NCBI GenBank assembly: GCA_035765045.1
Contig: DASTYI010000166.1
Location: 8,027-72,026, forward strand
DNA from: Iamia sp035765045
GTDB taxonomy: Bacteria; Actinomycetota; Acidimicrobiia; Acidimicrobiales; Iamiaceae
Direction: 5' to 3'
DNA length: 64,000 nt
Positions 1-6,877 of this stretch are shown piece by piece. The number at the start of each line of letters is the position of its first letter. Position 1 is the first letter of the stretch. The position numbers and the translations under genes were made by a program. The notes beneath the pieces were generated by a model that saw nothing but the letters and a program-made list of their open reading frames with translations, ran no database searches and had not been told where the DNA came from.

Positions 1-2
1 GC

Positions 3-698
3 TTCGCCCGGGCCGGTGTGGTCACCGAGTACCACAGCAACGCCAGCGCCGCGTCGTCGGCCACCCCCATCACCCTCTCCCCGGGAAGCGAGCTCGTCGC
101 TGATGCGACGGTGAGCCTCACGGCGACGGTGACGGGGGCGGTGATCGATGGCGGGGGGACGCCGTTGGCTGGGGTGGAGGTGCGGGCGTACTCGGCGTCG
201 GGGGTGACGGCGAAGGCGACGACCACGAGCGTCGGGGGTGGGTATGTCCTCGACGGCCTGGCGCCGGGGACGTACAGGCTGCGGTTCGCCCGGGCGGGTG
301 TCGTGACGCAGTTCTTCAGCGATGCGGTCAGCCTGGCGACGGCGACAGCGATCACCCTCACCCCGGGGGTCACGGTCACGGCTGATGCGACGGTGAGCCT
401 CACGGCGACGGTGACGGGGGCGGTGATCGATGGCGGGGGGACGCCGTTGGCTGGGGTGGAGGTGCGGGCGTACACGGCGTCGGGGACGACGGCGAAGGCG
501 ACGACCACGACCGCTGCGGGTGTGTTCGTCCTCGACGGCCTGGCTCCGGGGACCTACCGGTTGCGGTTCGCCCGGGCGGGTGTCGTGACGGAGTTCTTCA
601 GCGATGCCGTCAGCCTGGCGACGGCAACGCCCATCACCTTGACTCCTGGCAGCACGACCACAGCCGACGCCACGCTCATCGCCACCGGCTCGAGCTGA
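3..698 (+). CDS. 3' part of a secreted or surface repeat protein with Cna-B/carboxypeptidase-regulatory-like repeats (5' end outside window)
   Basis: The frame is already open at base 3 and reads FARAGVVTEY, which matches the end of the repeats that follow, so the gene starts before the window. A GTG at 18 is only an internal codon. What is visible is the tail of one repeat, two full repeats of 94 residues and the first residues of a third (ADATL), ending at a TGA at 696-698. Each repeat carries a GxVxDxxGxPLAGVEVRAY strand pattern and a YVLDGLAPGTYRLRF strand pattern, as in the small beta-sandwich domains of carboxypeptidase-regulatory-like and Cna-B stalk proteins. In those families the repeats act as spacers in exported proteins. 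No sorting signal or membrane anchor follows the last repeat, so attachment must lie upstream, or the protein is secreted. Its role is unknown. Confidence 0.75.
   Translation, partial: FARAGVVTEYHSNASAASSATPITLSPGSELVADATVSLTATVTGAVIDGGGTPLAGVEVRAYSASGVTAKATTTSVGGGYVLDGLAPGTYRLRFARAGVVTQFFSDAVSLATATAITLTPGVTVTADATVSLTATVTGAVIDGGGTPLAGVEVRAYTASGTTAKATTTTAAGVFVLDGLAPGTYRLRFARAGVVTEFFSDAVSLATATPITLTPGSTTTADATLIATGSS
99..662 (+). repeat. Two near-identical 282-bp in-frame tandem repeats
   Basis: Unit 1 runs from 99 to 380 and unit 2 from 381 to 662. Both open with the same long run beginning GCTGATGCGACGGTGAGCC, and differences are concentrated in the middle of each unit (for example SASGV versus TASGT). 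The 94-codon period keeps the frame. Such high nucleotide identity suggests recent duplication or gene conversion and makes the copy number prone to change or assembly error. Confidence 0.85.
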
Positions 699-702
699 GG
701 GC

Positions 703-759
703 GGGCGCCGCGGAGCGCCCGGAGCTCGATGGTCGGTCAGAGCGTCAACGTCTCTGACC
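703..759. terminator. Paired hairpins between convergent genes
   Basis: Two perfect stems follow the repeat-protein stop. GGGCGC (703-708) pairs with GCGCCC (715-720). GGTCAGAG (735-742) pairs with CTCTGACC (752-759) over a 9-base loop. They lie between the repeat protein on the plus strand and the phosphotransferase on the minus strand, so they could terminate transcription in both directions. Neither is followed by a clear T-run. Confidence 0.5.
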
Positions 760-856
760 TGGGGATCACACGTGGTGGTAGTGGGGCGGTCGGGCCCTCC
801 GACACCAGCATCGTGGGGCGCCGTCGGAGCGAGGGTGGGGCGGGGTGCCTCGGGGC

Positions 857-1717
857 TCAGGGGGGCGCGGAGAAGGTGCGGTCGATGGCGGCCAGGGCGG
901 CGTCGGTGTACCGCCGGTCGCCTGTCTCCAGGCCGAACGCCAGGTCCTCGACGAGGGCGCAGCGGGCGTGGAGCACCGCCCGGGCCAGGAGGTCCGGGTC
1001 GGCGGTCGGCAGCGCGGCGACGAGGCGCTGGGCGGCCGCCGGCCCGAGGTCCCGGAGGATGCGGCCGACATCGTGCGCGGGGTCGATGAGCCCGGCATCG
1101 GACCAGTCGATGACACCGGTGAGGGTGATGCGGTCGGCGGCCGTCAGCAGGTGCTCTGCGCCCAGGTCGCCGTGGCCGAGCAGCACGGCCGGCGGGCCGG
1201 GTGGCGGGTCGTCGGCCAGACCGGCGGCGACCGGGCGGTGGCGCGACCCGAGGACGTCGGCGAGCGAGGGGAGCAGCTCCTGCGCCCCGGCCAGATGCTC
1301 CTCCAAGGGGTCGTCGCCGACGTCGACCACCTCGGTCGCGGCCGACGCTGGGACGGTGTGGAGGGCGTCGAGGAACGGCGCCAGCTGGTCGACGACGGCC
1401 TCGGCGTCCCGGCCCGGCTCGTCGAGGAGCGAGGTCCCCGGGAGCCGGCGGACGACGATGACACCGGCCTCCGGCGCGGCGGCGATGACCTCGGGGACCG
1501 GCAGCGGGGACACCTCGGACAGAAGCCCGAGCAGCGCGGCTTCGCGCGCGATCGCGGGGTCGGGACCTCCCCCGAGGGCGACCCGGGCCACCAGGTCCGT
1601 GTCGACGGCGTAGGCGGCGTGGTCCGTCCCCCGCCCGAGCGGGGTCAGGTCCCGCCCCGGGCCCAGGAGCCGCTCGACCGTGGCGGCCACCCGCGCCTGC
1701 TCGCCGTCGACCTCCAC
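857..1717 (-). CDS. Aminoglycoside phosphotransferase-family (APH/choline kinase-like) protein
   Basis: 286 residues with the phosphotransferase fold of the APH family, which transfers phosphate from ATP to small hydroxylated molecules. The catalytic loop LLGHGDLGAEHLL (near residue 185) keeps the HGDL motif, although the usual downstream Asn is His, a variant seen in some members. The metal-binding loop is VIDWSDAGLIDPAHD. The start is GTG at 1717, preceded seven bases upstream by a TAGGGT -10 element, which suggests a leaderless transcript. It stands alone, 10 bases downstream of the DUF1254 gene and on the same strand, so it may also be read through from there. The substrate cannot be deduced; antibiotic resistance should not be assumed. 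Confidence 0.85.
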   Translation of the reverse strand: MEVDGEQARVAATVERLLGPGRDLTPLGRGTDHAAYAVDTDLVARVALGGGPDPAIAREAALLGLLSEVSPLPVPEVIAAAPEAGVIVVRRLPGTSLLDEPGRDAEAVVDQLAPFLDALHTVPASAATEVVDVGDDPLEEHLAGAQELLPSLADVLGSRHRPVAAGLADDPPPGPPAVLLGHGDLGAEHLLTAADRITLTGVIDWSDAGLIDPAHDVGRILRDLGPAAAQRLVAALPTADPDLLARAVLHARCALVEDLAFGLETGDRRYTDAALAAIDRTFSAPP

Positions 1718-1724
1718 GGCTCCG

Positions 1725-1730
1725 ACCCTA
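1725..1730 (-). promoter_or_regulatory. -10 element (TAGGGT) of a probable leaderless promoter
   Basis: TAGGGT on the minus strand ends seven bases before the GTG start of the phosphotransferase gene. TANNNT at this distance is the usual arrangement of leaderless genes in actinobacteria. No convincing -35 box is visible. Confidence 0.45.
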
Positions 1731-2906
1731 GGGACCGTCGGGCGGCACGAGCGGCGGGGGAGACCACTCTGCGTCGACCACGGCGGGGGCGCCCTCGTAG
1801 GCGCGCAGGGCGACGGCGGCGGGGCCGATCGGGGCCGGGAGCCAGTTCGCCGTCCGGGCCGGGGGCTCGGCGCCGATGTCGATCACGAGCGACCCGTCGG
1901 GCTCCCACACCAGGCCGGGCGTGCGGTCGCCGATGCTGTACCGGTCGATCGGGTTGTCGACCAGCTGCTGGTCGGGCCCGTACATCGTCAGGGACCAGAA
2001 GCCCCGCACCGGCGGGAGGCCGTCGGGTGGGAAGCGGAGCTGCCGGGGGTCGCGGCCGTCGGCGATGCGGGCGATGTAGGAGCGGTTCTCGGCGGGCCGG
2101 TGGGCGGCGAGCGCGAACCGGGCGGTCGCCGCCCGGGCGTGCACGTCGTCGCCGTGGTCGGCGCCGGCTCGGCGGGTGCCCCAGCCGTTCGCCCACCGGT
2201 CGTGCCCGAGCCGACCGACCCGTTCGTGCACGCGCTCCATGACCGCGGCCCCGCAGCCGGCGTCGATGCCCTCGGCCAGCAGGCGGGCGAGGTGCGGTGG
2301 GGCGGGCGGGGACCACGGGGGCGGGGGTTCCTCGGCGAGGCCGGCGGCCAGGAGGGCGAGCGGGTCGGCGGGCTCGTCGGCGGCGCCGGCACCGGGGTGC
2401 CCGGTCCCGGAGATGCGGATCGAGCGGAGGACGTCGGTCGCGGCCGCCACGTCGTCGGGCCCGTCGACCACCACGCGGGCCAGGACCCACACCGTCGGGG
2501 TGCCGATCGGGATCAGCGTCCGGCCGTCGTCGCTCGGCGGGGTCCCGGGGTCGAGCGTCACCCGGGCGTGGACCCCGTCGCTCCCGTGGAGGCGGCGGCA
2601 GACGTAGGCCACCGTGGTGTAGGCGTCGAGGAGCATCACCGACCAGTAGCGATCCGGGTCGAGCGGAGGCACCTCGATCCGCACGTCCCCGGCCCGCAGG
2701 TCGTAGAAGCCCGAGCCGTACAGCGTGTCGTTGTTCGGCGCCACGACGGACCGGTCGGCCGGGGTCGACAGCCGGGTCCGCAGCACGAGCCCGTCGGGGC
2801 CGACGGGGCGGCTGCGGCGGAGCGTCCGCCGGATCGCCAGCAGGGGGTAGCCCCAGACCACCCCGTCGACGAGGGCATCGAGATCGGCGCCCGTCGGTGG
2901 GCTCAT
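1728..2906 (-). CDS. DUF1254/DUF1214 domain protein
   Basis: 392 residues. The N-terminal part (about 1-150, with WGYPLLAIRRT and APNNDTLYGSGFYDL) matches the DUF1254 pattern. The C-terminal part (about 270-390, with RGFWSLTMYGPDQQLVDNP and YSIGD) matches DUF1214. The two domains normally occur together, often in exported proteins. No signal peptide is visible here, so this copy is probably cytoplasmic. The biochemical role of the family is not established. The gene starts 10 bases after the stop of the beta-propeller lipoprotein gene on the same strand, so the two are likely cotranscribed from the regulated promoter near 4.27 kb. Confidence 0.85.
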   Translation of the reverse strand: MSPPTGADLDALVDGVVWGYPLLAIRRTLRRSRPVGPDGLVLRTRLSTPADRSVVAPNNDTLYGSGFYDLRAGDVRIEVPPLDPDRYWSVMLLDAYTTVAYVCRRLHGSDGVHARVTLDPGTPPSDDGRTLIPIGTPTVWVLARVVVDGPDDVAAATDVLRSIRISGTGHPGAGAADEPADPLALLAAGLAEEPPPPWSPPAPPHLARLLAEGIDAGCGAAVMERVHERVGRLGHDRWANGWGTRRAGADHGDDVHARAATARFALAAHRPAENRSYIARIADGRDPRQLRFPPDGLPPVRGFWSLTMYGPDQQLVDNPIDRYSIGDRTPGLVWEPDGSLVIDIGAEPPARTANWLPAPIGPAAVALRAYEGAPAVVDAEWSPPPLVPPDGP

Positions 2907-2916
2907 CGTCGCCGGC

Positions 2917-4251
2917 TCACGTCTCGGGGCGGAAGGCGTGGAGGGTGCCGGTGAAGGTCGGGACGAGCACGGTGCCGTCGGGGGTGAGGGTCGTCCCGAC
3001 GGTGAAGCGCGCCTGCCCCTCGAGGGGGTCCTGGTCGAGCACCTCCCCGTCCCGGGTGTCGATCACGACGATGTCGACCTCCCCGCCGCCCCGGGGGACC
3101 GTGACGTAGGCGCGATGGCCCTCGGCCTGGGTGGCGATGCCCAGGTTGAGGAGGTCGTCGCGCCGCCACGCCAGCACGCCTCGGTCGCCCTCGTCGGCGA
3201 TGGCGAGGGTGGCGCCCGCCCCGGCGGGCATCACGAGGCCGTCGGGTGACACCGATGGGCTGCCACCCGCGTTCCAGCCGATGCGGAACGACCAGACGAT
3301 CGACCCGTCCTCGACGTCGAGGGCGTGGAGGCTGTCGACCCCGTCGGTCACGTAGAGCCGCCGGCCGTCGGCCGAGAGGGTGGGGCTCGAGCCGCTGCCG
3401 TTCGGGAGGGCGTCGTTGGACCAGGCATCGGTGATCGCCGGGTCGCCGTCCACGTCGAGGTCGAGGGCCCGCACCGACGCCTGGGCCGCGCCCGGCTCCC
3501 ACCACGTGAGGAAGATCCGGCCGGTCTCGGGGTGGACGGCGATCGTGTTGGCGCTCGGGCAGCCGGGGAGGCCGCGGGCGCACGGCCAGAGGCTCTCGGC
3601 CAGGGTGAAGCCCCGCCCCGGGATGAGCTCGCGCACGGGGACGACCTTCTCGCCGGTGTCGCGGTCGACCACGTGGACCTGGCCGATGTTCGTGACCAGG
3701 ACGACGTCGCGCCCGGGGGTGAGCTGGGCGGACAGCGGCACCCCGACGATCGGTGACTCCCAGAGGAGCGTGCCGTCGCGGTCGAAGGCGTGCAGCGCCT
3801 GGCTGTCGGCCACGAAGACCCGACCCTCGCGATCGAGGAGGGCGGACGAGATGGCGGCGCCGAGGTCGAGCTCCTCGGTGCACCACACCCGCTCACCGGT
3901 CGCCCCGTCGAGGGCTTGCAGGTGGCAGGGCCCGGCGTTGTCGGTCAGGTAGACCCGCCCCTCGGGGTCGCTCGTGGGGCCGACGGTGATCAGCCCGCCG
4001 GTCGGGTAGGTCCACGCCGGTTCGACCGCCGCCGGCCCGGCGATCGACGCGAAGTCGGAGTTGCGGCCGTCGGCGTGGATGGCGGACCAGGTCGGGGCGT
4101 AGGCGCTGGTCGTCGTCGTCGGACCCGGGGCGACCGTGCTCGTCGGCGGGGCGGATCGCCGGTCGCCGGGGTCGTCGGTGCAGCCGGCCATCGCCGCTGC
4201 GGTGACGGCGACCAGCAGCGCCCGCCTCCACGGCGAACTATCTTCATGCAT
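2917..4251 (-). CDS. PQQ-like beta-propeller lipoprotein
   Basis: 444 residues. The start at 4251 gives MHEDSSPWRRALLVAVTAAAMAGC, a lipoprotein signal with the lipobox Cys near residue 23, followed by a Thr/Ser-rich linker. The rest consists of repeated blades with the pattern of PQQ-like propellers: YLTDNAGPCHLQALD, VFVADSQALHAFDRDG and LYVTDGVDSLHALD. Each blade pairs a displayed value with a comparison of stored or reference data. It probably sits on the outer face of the membrane as a binding or scaffolding propeller. No enzymatic PQQ or metal ligands are evident. A TTGACC / AACAGT promoter with a 17-base spacer lies directly upstream and overlaps the promoter of the divergent TetR gene, so that regulator probably controls it. 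Confidence 0.8.
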   Translation of the reverse strand: MHEDSSPWRRALLVAVTAAAMAGCTDDPGDRRSAPPTSTVAPGPTTTTSAYAPTWSAIHADGRNSDFASIAGPAAVEPAWTYPTGGLITVGPTSDPEGRVYLTDNAGPCHLQALDGATGERVWCTEELDLGAAISSALLDREGRVFVADSQALHAFDRDGTLLWESPIVGVPLSAQLTPGRDVVLVTNIGQVHVVDRDTGEKVVPVRELIPGRGFTLAESLWPCARGLPGCPSANTIAVHPETGRIFLTWWEPGAAQASVRALDLDVDGDPAITDAWSNDALPNGSGSSPTLSADGRRLYVTDGVDSLHALDVEDGSIVWSFRIGWNAGGSPSVSPDGLVMPAGAGATLAIADEGDRGVLAWRRDDLLNLGIATQAEGHRAYVTVPRGGGEVDIVVIDTRDGEVLDQDPLEGQARFTVGTTLTPDGTVLVPTFTGTLHAFRPET

Positions 4252-4258
4252 GATGAAG

Positions 4259-4297
4259 ACTGTTGCCGCAGGCGTCCGCCGGGTCAACCCCTATCCT
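4259..4297. promoter_or_regulatory. Overlapping divergent leaderless promoters
   Basis: On the minus strand TTGACC (complement of 4282-4287), a 17-base spacer and AACAGT (complement of 4259-4264) lead, seven bases later, to the ATG of the lipoprotein gene. On the plus strand TATCCT (4292-4297) ends six bases before the TetR ATG at 4304. The two promoters overlap, so one bound repressor could silence both. Confidence 0.6.
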
Positions 4298-4303
4298 CCG
4301 CCC

Positions 4304-4921
4304 ATGGCTCGGGGCGTGGCGCGCGGCGAGGACGGACGCACCGCCCGTTCGCAGCGCACCCGGGACATGGCCGTCGATGCCCTGCTGGACCTCCTGCGGG
4401 AGGGGGTCGTGCACCCGACCGTCGCCGACGTGGCCGCCCGCACCGGCGTGACCGCCCGCTCGATCCACGCCAAGTTCACCTCGGTCGAGGCCCTCCACCG
4501 GGCGGCGGTCGACCGGGCGACCGCCCGGGTGCTCGAGCGCATCGAGCCGGTGGACGTCGACGCCCCGCTCGCCGACCGGATCGAGGCCCTCTGCCGCCAG
4601 CGGGCCACCATCCACGAGTACCTGGCGCCCCTGCGTCGGGTCGCACGCGCCCGCGAGGCGACCTCCGCCCCGCTCGCCGAGGCCCGGGCAAGCGCCCTCG
4701 CCGCGGCCCGGGAGCAGGTCGACCGGGTCTTCGCCCCCGAGCTGCGGGCGCTCACGCCGGCGGCCCGACGGCGCACCGCAGCAGCCGTCGACGCCGTCGC
4801 CGGCGACGGGTCGTGGGAGCTCTGGCGCGACGGCCACGGCCTCGCCCCCGCCGCGGCCCGCCGGACGATGGTCGAGGCCGTCACGCGCCTGTTGGTCGGC
4901 GTCGACGTACGTCCCCGGTAG
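4304..4921 (+). CDS. TetR/AcrR-family transcriptional regulator
   Basis: 205 residues. The N-terminal helix-turn-helix is seen in RTRDMAVDALLDLLREG and TVADVAARTGVTARSIHAKF (about residues 20-60), with the typical spacing of TetR proteins. The rest is a divergent helical ligand-binding domain. ATG at 4304 is preferred because a TATCCT -10 box ends six bases before it. In-frame ATGs at 4250 and 4253 would overlap the divergent lipoprotein start. The intergenic arrangement suggests control of itself and of the propeller/DUF1254 genes. The ligand is unknown. Confidence 0.85.
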   Translation: MARGVARGEDGRTARSQRTRDMAVDALLDLLREGVVHPTVADVAARTGVTARSIHAKFTSVEALHRAAVDRATARVLERIEPVDVDAPLADRIEALCRQRATIHEYLAPLRRVARAREATSAPLAEARASALAAAREQVDRVFAPELRALTPAARRRTAAAVDAVAGDGSWELWRDGHGLAPAAARRTMVEAVTRLLVGVDVRPR

Positions 4922-4946
4922 GACCCGGCTCTACGACCGCGGGACC

Positions 4947-4975
4947 ATGACGACGAGGCCGCAGGTGCGTACCGT
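4947..4975 (+). promoter_or_regulatory. Promoter of the histidine kinase gene
   Basis: ATGACG (4947-4952, resembling TTGACA), a 17-base spacer and TACCGT (4970-4975) are followed after seven bases by ATG at 4983. The upstream in-frame ATG at 4947 coincides with the -35 box, which argues that translation starts at 4983 on a leaderless transcript. Confidence 0.55.
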
Positions 4976-4982
4976 CGGGACC

Positions 4983-6143
4983 ATGGCCGCCGAGAGCGCC
5001 CTCGACGGACGGGCCCGGGTCGTCGACCGGGTCGCGTTCGGTGTCGTGCTCGTCCTCCTGGGGGCCGTGACGCTGACGGGCGCGACGGGATCGGGCGCCC
5101 GGGACGTCGACTTCGGGGCCATCTGGCTGCTCGCCCTCGCCGCCGGCCTGGCGGTGGTGGGGCGCCGCATCCCGGCGACGGCCGCCCTCGCCAACCTCGG
5201 CCTCACGGTCTGGTGGCACCAGCTGGGCTACGCCAGCGCCGCCATCACCGTCCCGTACCTGGTGTCGTTCTACCTGCTCGGGAACCACGGCGACCGGCTC
5301 AAGGAGCTCCTCGTGGGGGGCATCGCCGTGGGCGCCACCTCGGTGGCGATCCTCACGGCCGCCGGCGAGTCGGCGGGTGAACTCGCCGCCGCCGTGGGGT
5401 GGCCGCTCGCCGCCCTCCTGCTCGGCGAGCTGTCCCACCACCGCCGCATGCTGCTGGCCGAGCACGAGGAGCGGGCCCGCCGGGCGGTCGCCGACGCCGA
5501 GCGGGACGCCGAGCAGCGGATCGCCCGGCACCAGGTCGCCATGGCCCACGACCTCCACGACGTGCTGGCCCACACCATCGCCGTGGTCACGGTGCAGGCC
5601 GCCGCCGGCCGTGAGGCGCTCGAACGGGGCGAGGAGGCGGCGGCGGCGGCCGCCCTCGACGTGATCCGCCAGGCCGGGCGGGAGGCGTCGGGCGAGGTCA
5701 GGGCCCTGATCTCGGTCCTGCGCGACGGATCGACGCCACCAACGACGACGCCCGCACCCGGCCTGGAGCGGATCCCCGACCTGGCGGGTCCGACCCGCGC
5801 CGCCGGGGTCGAGGTCGACCTCGAGCTCGACCCCGGACAGGCGTCGGACGTGGTCGAGCTCACCGCCTACCGGGTCGTCCAGGAGAGCCTGACCAACGTC
5901 GTGCGCCACTCGGGGGCCGAGCGGGCGACCGTCACCGTCGCTCGCCGCGGCCCGCACCTGGTCGTCGAGGTCGTCGACGACGGCCCCGGCGCGGGCACCG
6001 CCGCAGAGGGCACCGGCTTCGGGCTCCGCGGGATGCGCGAGCGGGTCGAGGCGCTCGGCGGCACCCTGCGGGCGGGACCGGAGGCCGGGGGCGGGTGGCG
6101 GGTCCGGGCGTCGCTGCCCCACGACGACGGGTGCCCCCGGTGA
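4983..6143 (+). CDS. Sensor histidine kinase, NarL/DesK type (HisKA_3)
   Basis: 386 residues. About five hydrophobic segments occupy residues 15-155, followed by a charged linker helix. The HisKA_3 dimerisation segment reads MAHDLHDVLAHTIAVV, with the probable phospho-His at residue 192. The HATPase_c domain has QESLTNVVRHS (N box), VVDDGPGAG (G1) and GFGLRGMRERVEALGG (G2). It phosphorylates the response regulator encoded next, whose GTG start overlaps its stop. It is a membrane-bound sensor with no obvious extracellular domain, as in DesK-like sensors of membrane or envelope state. The signal is unknown; the MMPL exporter downstream is a likely target. Confidence 0.92.
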   Translation: MAAESALDGRARVVDRVAFGVVLVLLGAVTLTGATGSGARDVDFGAIWLLALAAGLAVVGRRIPATAALANLGLTVWWHQLGYASAAITVPYLVSFYLLGNHGDRLKELLVGGIAVGATSVAILTAAGESAGELAAAVGWPLAALLLGELSHHRRMLLAEHEERARRAVADAERDAEQRIARHQVAMAHDLHDVLAHTIAVVTVQAAAGREALERGEEAAAAAALDVIRQAGREASGEVRALISVLRDGSTPPTTTPAPGLERIPDLAGPTRAAGVEVDLELDPGQASDVVELTAYRVVQESLTNVVRHSGAERATVTVARRGPHLVVEVVDDGPGAGTAAEGTGFGLRGMRERVEALGGTLRAGPEAGGGWRVRASLPHDDGCPR

Positions 6144-6790
6144 TCGGCGTGGCCATCGCCGACGACCAGGCGCTGGTGCGGGCGGGCTTCGTGTCGCTGC
6201 TCGCCGCGGCCGACGACATCGCCGTCGTCGGCGAGGCGTCCGACGGGCACGAGGCATGGGACCTCGCCCGTCGCACCCGGCCCGACGTGCTGCTGATGGA
6301 CATCCGCATGCCCGGTCTCGACGGCCTCGAGGCGACGCGGAGGATCGTCGCCGACCCCGACCTCGGTGGCGTGCGGGTGGTCCTCCTGACCACCTTCGAG
6401 CTCGACGCCTACGTCTTCGACGCCTTGCGGGCCGGGGCGAGCGGGTTCCTGACCAAGGACGTCGAGCCCGACGTCCTGCGGGACGCCGTCCGCACCGTCC
6501 ACGCCGGGCACGCCCTCCTCACCCCCTCGGTCACCCGTCGGGTCGTCGACGCCTTCGCCGCCGCCGAGCCGTCGACGGTGGACCCCTCGCGCCTCGACGT
6601 GCTGTCGGCCCGCGAGCGCGACGTGCTCGTCCTCGTCGCCGAGGGGCTGAGCAACCAGGAGATCGCCGAGCGGCTGCACCTGAGCCCGCTCACGGTGAAG
6701 ACGCACGTGAGCCGGTGCCTCCAGAAGCTCGGCGCCCGCGACCGTGCCCAGCTGGTGGTGGCTGCGTTCCGGGGCGGCCTGGGTCGGTGA
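6140..6790 (+). CDS. Response regulator, NarL/FixJ family
   Basis: 216 residues beginning at a GTG at 6140 that overlaps the kinase stop (GTGA). The receiver domain has the acidic pair DD near the N-terminus, phospho-acceptor Asp54 in VLLMDIRMPG, the Thr in LLTTF and the Lys in LTKDV. The C-terminal LuxR-type helix-turn-helix is LSARERDVLVLVAEGLSNQE followed by RLHLSPLTVKTHVSRCLQKL. Phosphorylation by the upstream kinase should promote DNA binding. The next gene, an MMPL exporter, has its own promoter and is the most obvious regulatory target. Confidence 0.93.
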   Translation: MIGVAIADDQALVRAGFVSLLAAADDIAVVGEASDGHEAWDLARRTRPDVLLMDIRMPGLDGLEATRRIVADPDLGGVRVVLLTTFELDAYVFDALRAGASGFLTKDVEPDVLRDAVRTVHAGHALLTPSVTRRVVDAFAAAEPSTVDPSRLDVLSARERDVLVLVAEGLSNQEIAERLHLSPLTVKTHVSRCLQKLGARDRAQLVVAAFRGGLGR

Positions 6791-6864
6791 CGCCGACCCC
6801 GGTCCTCCCGGGGTCGCAGCGCAGGAGCCTCCCCGGGGCCGACGACGCCGACGGGGGCCGTTCG

Positions 6865-6870
6865 TACCGT
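6865..6870 (+). promoter_or_regulatory. -10 element (TACCGT) of the MMPL transporter gene
   Basis: TACCGT is followed by seven bases and ATG at 6878. The context GTACCGTCG matches the one before the histidine kinase gene (4969-4977), so both may share the same promoter type. A weak GACGAC (6841-6846) may serve as -35. Confidence 0.45.
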
Positions 6871-6877
6871 CGCCGGC

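Noticed and set aside
99..662. CRISPR-like or mobile repeats in the first 700 bases
   Set aside because: The units are 282 bp, contiguous and in frame, encoding protein domains; there are no spacers.
857..1717. Antibiotic-resistance kinase
   Set aside because: APH-family fold is clear, but nothing identifies an aminoglycoside substrate, and the family covers many metabolic kinases.
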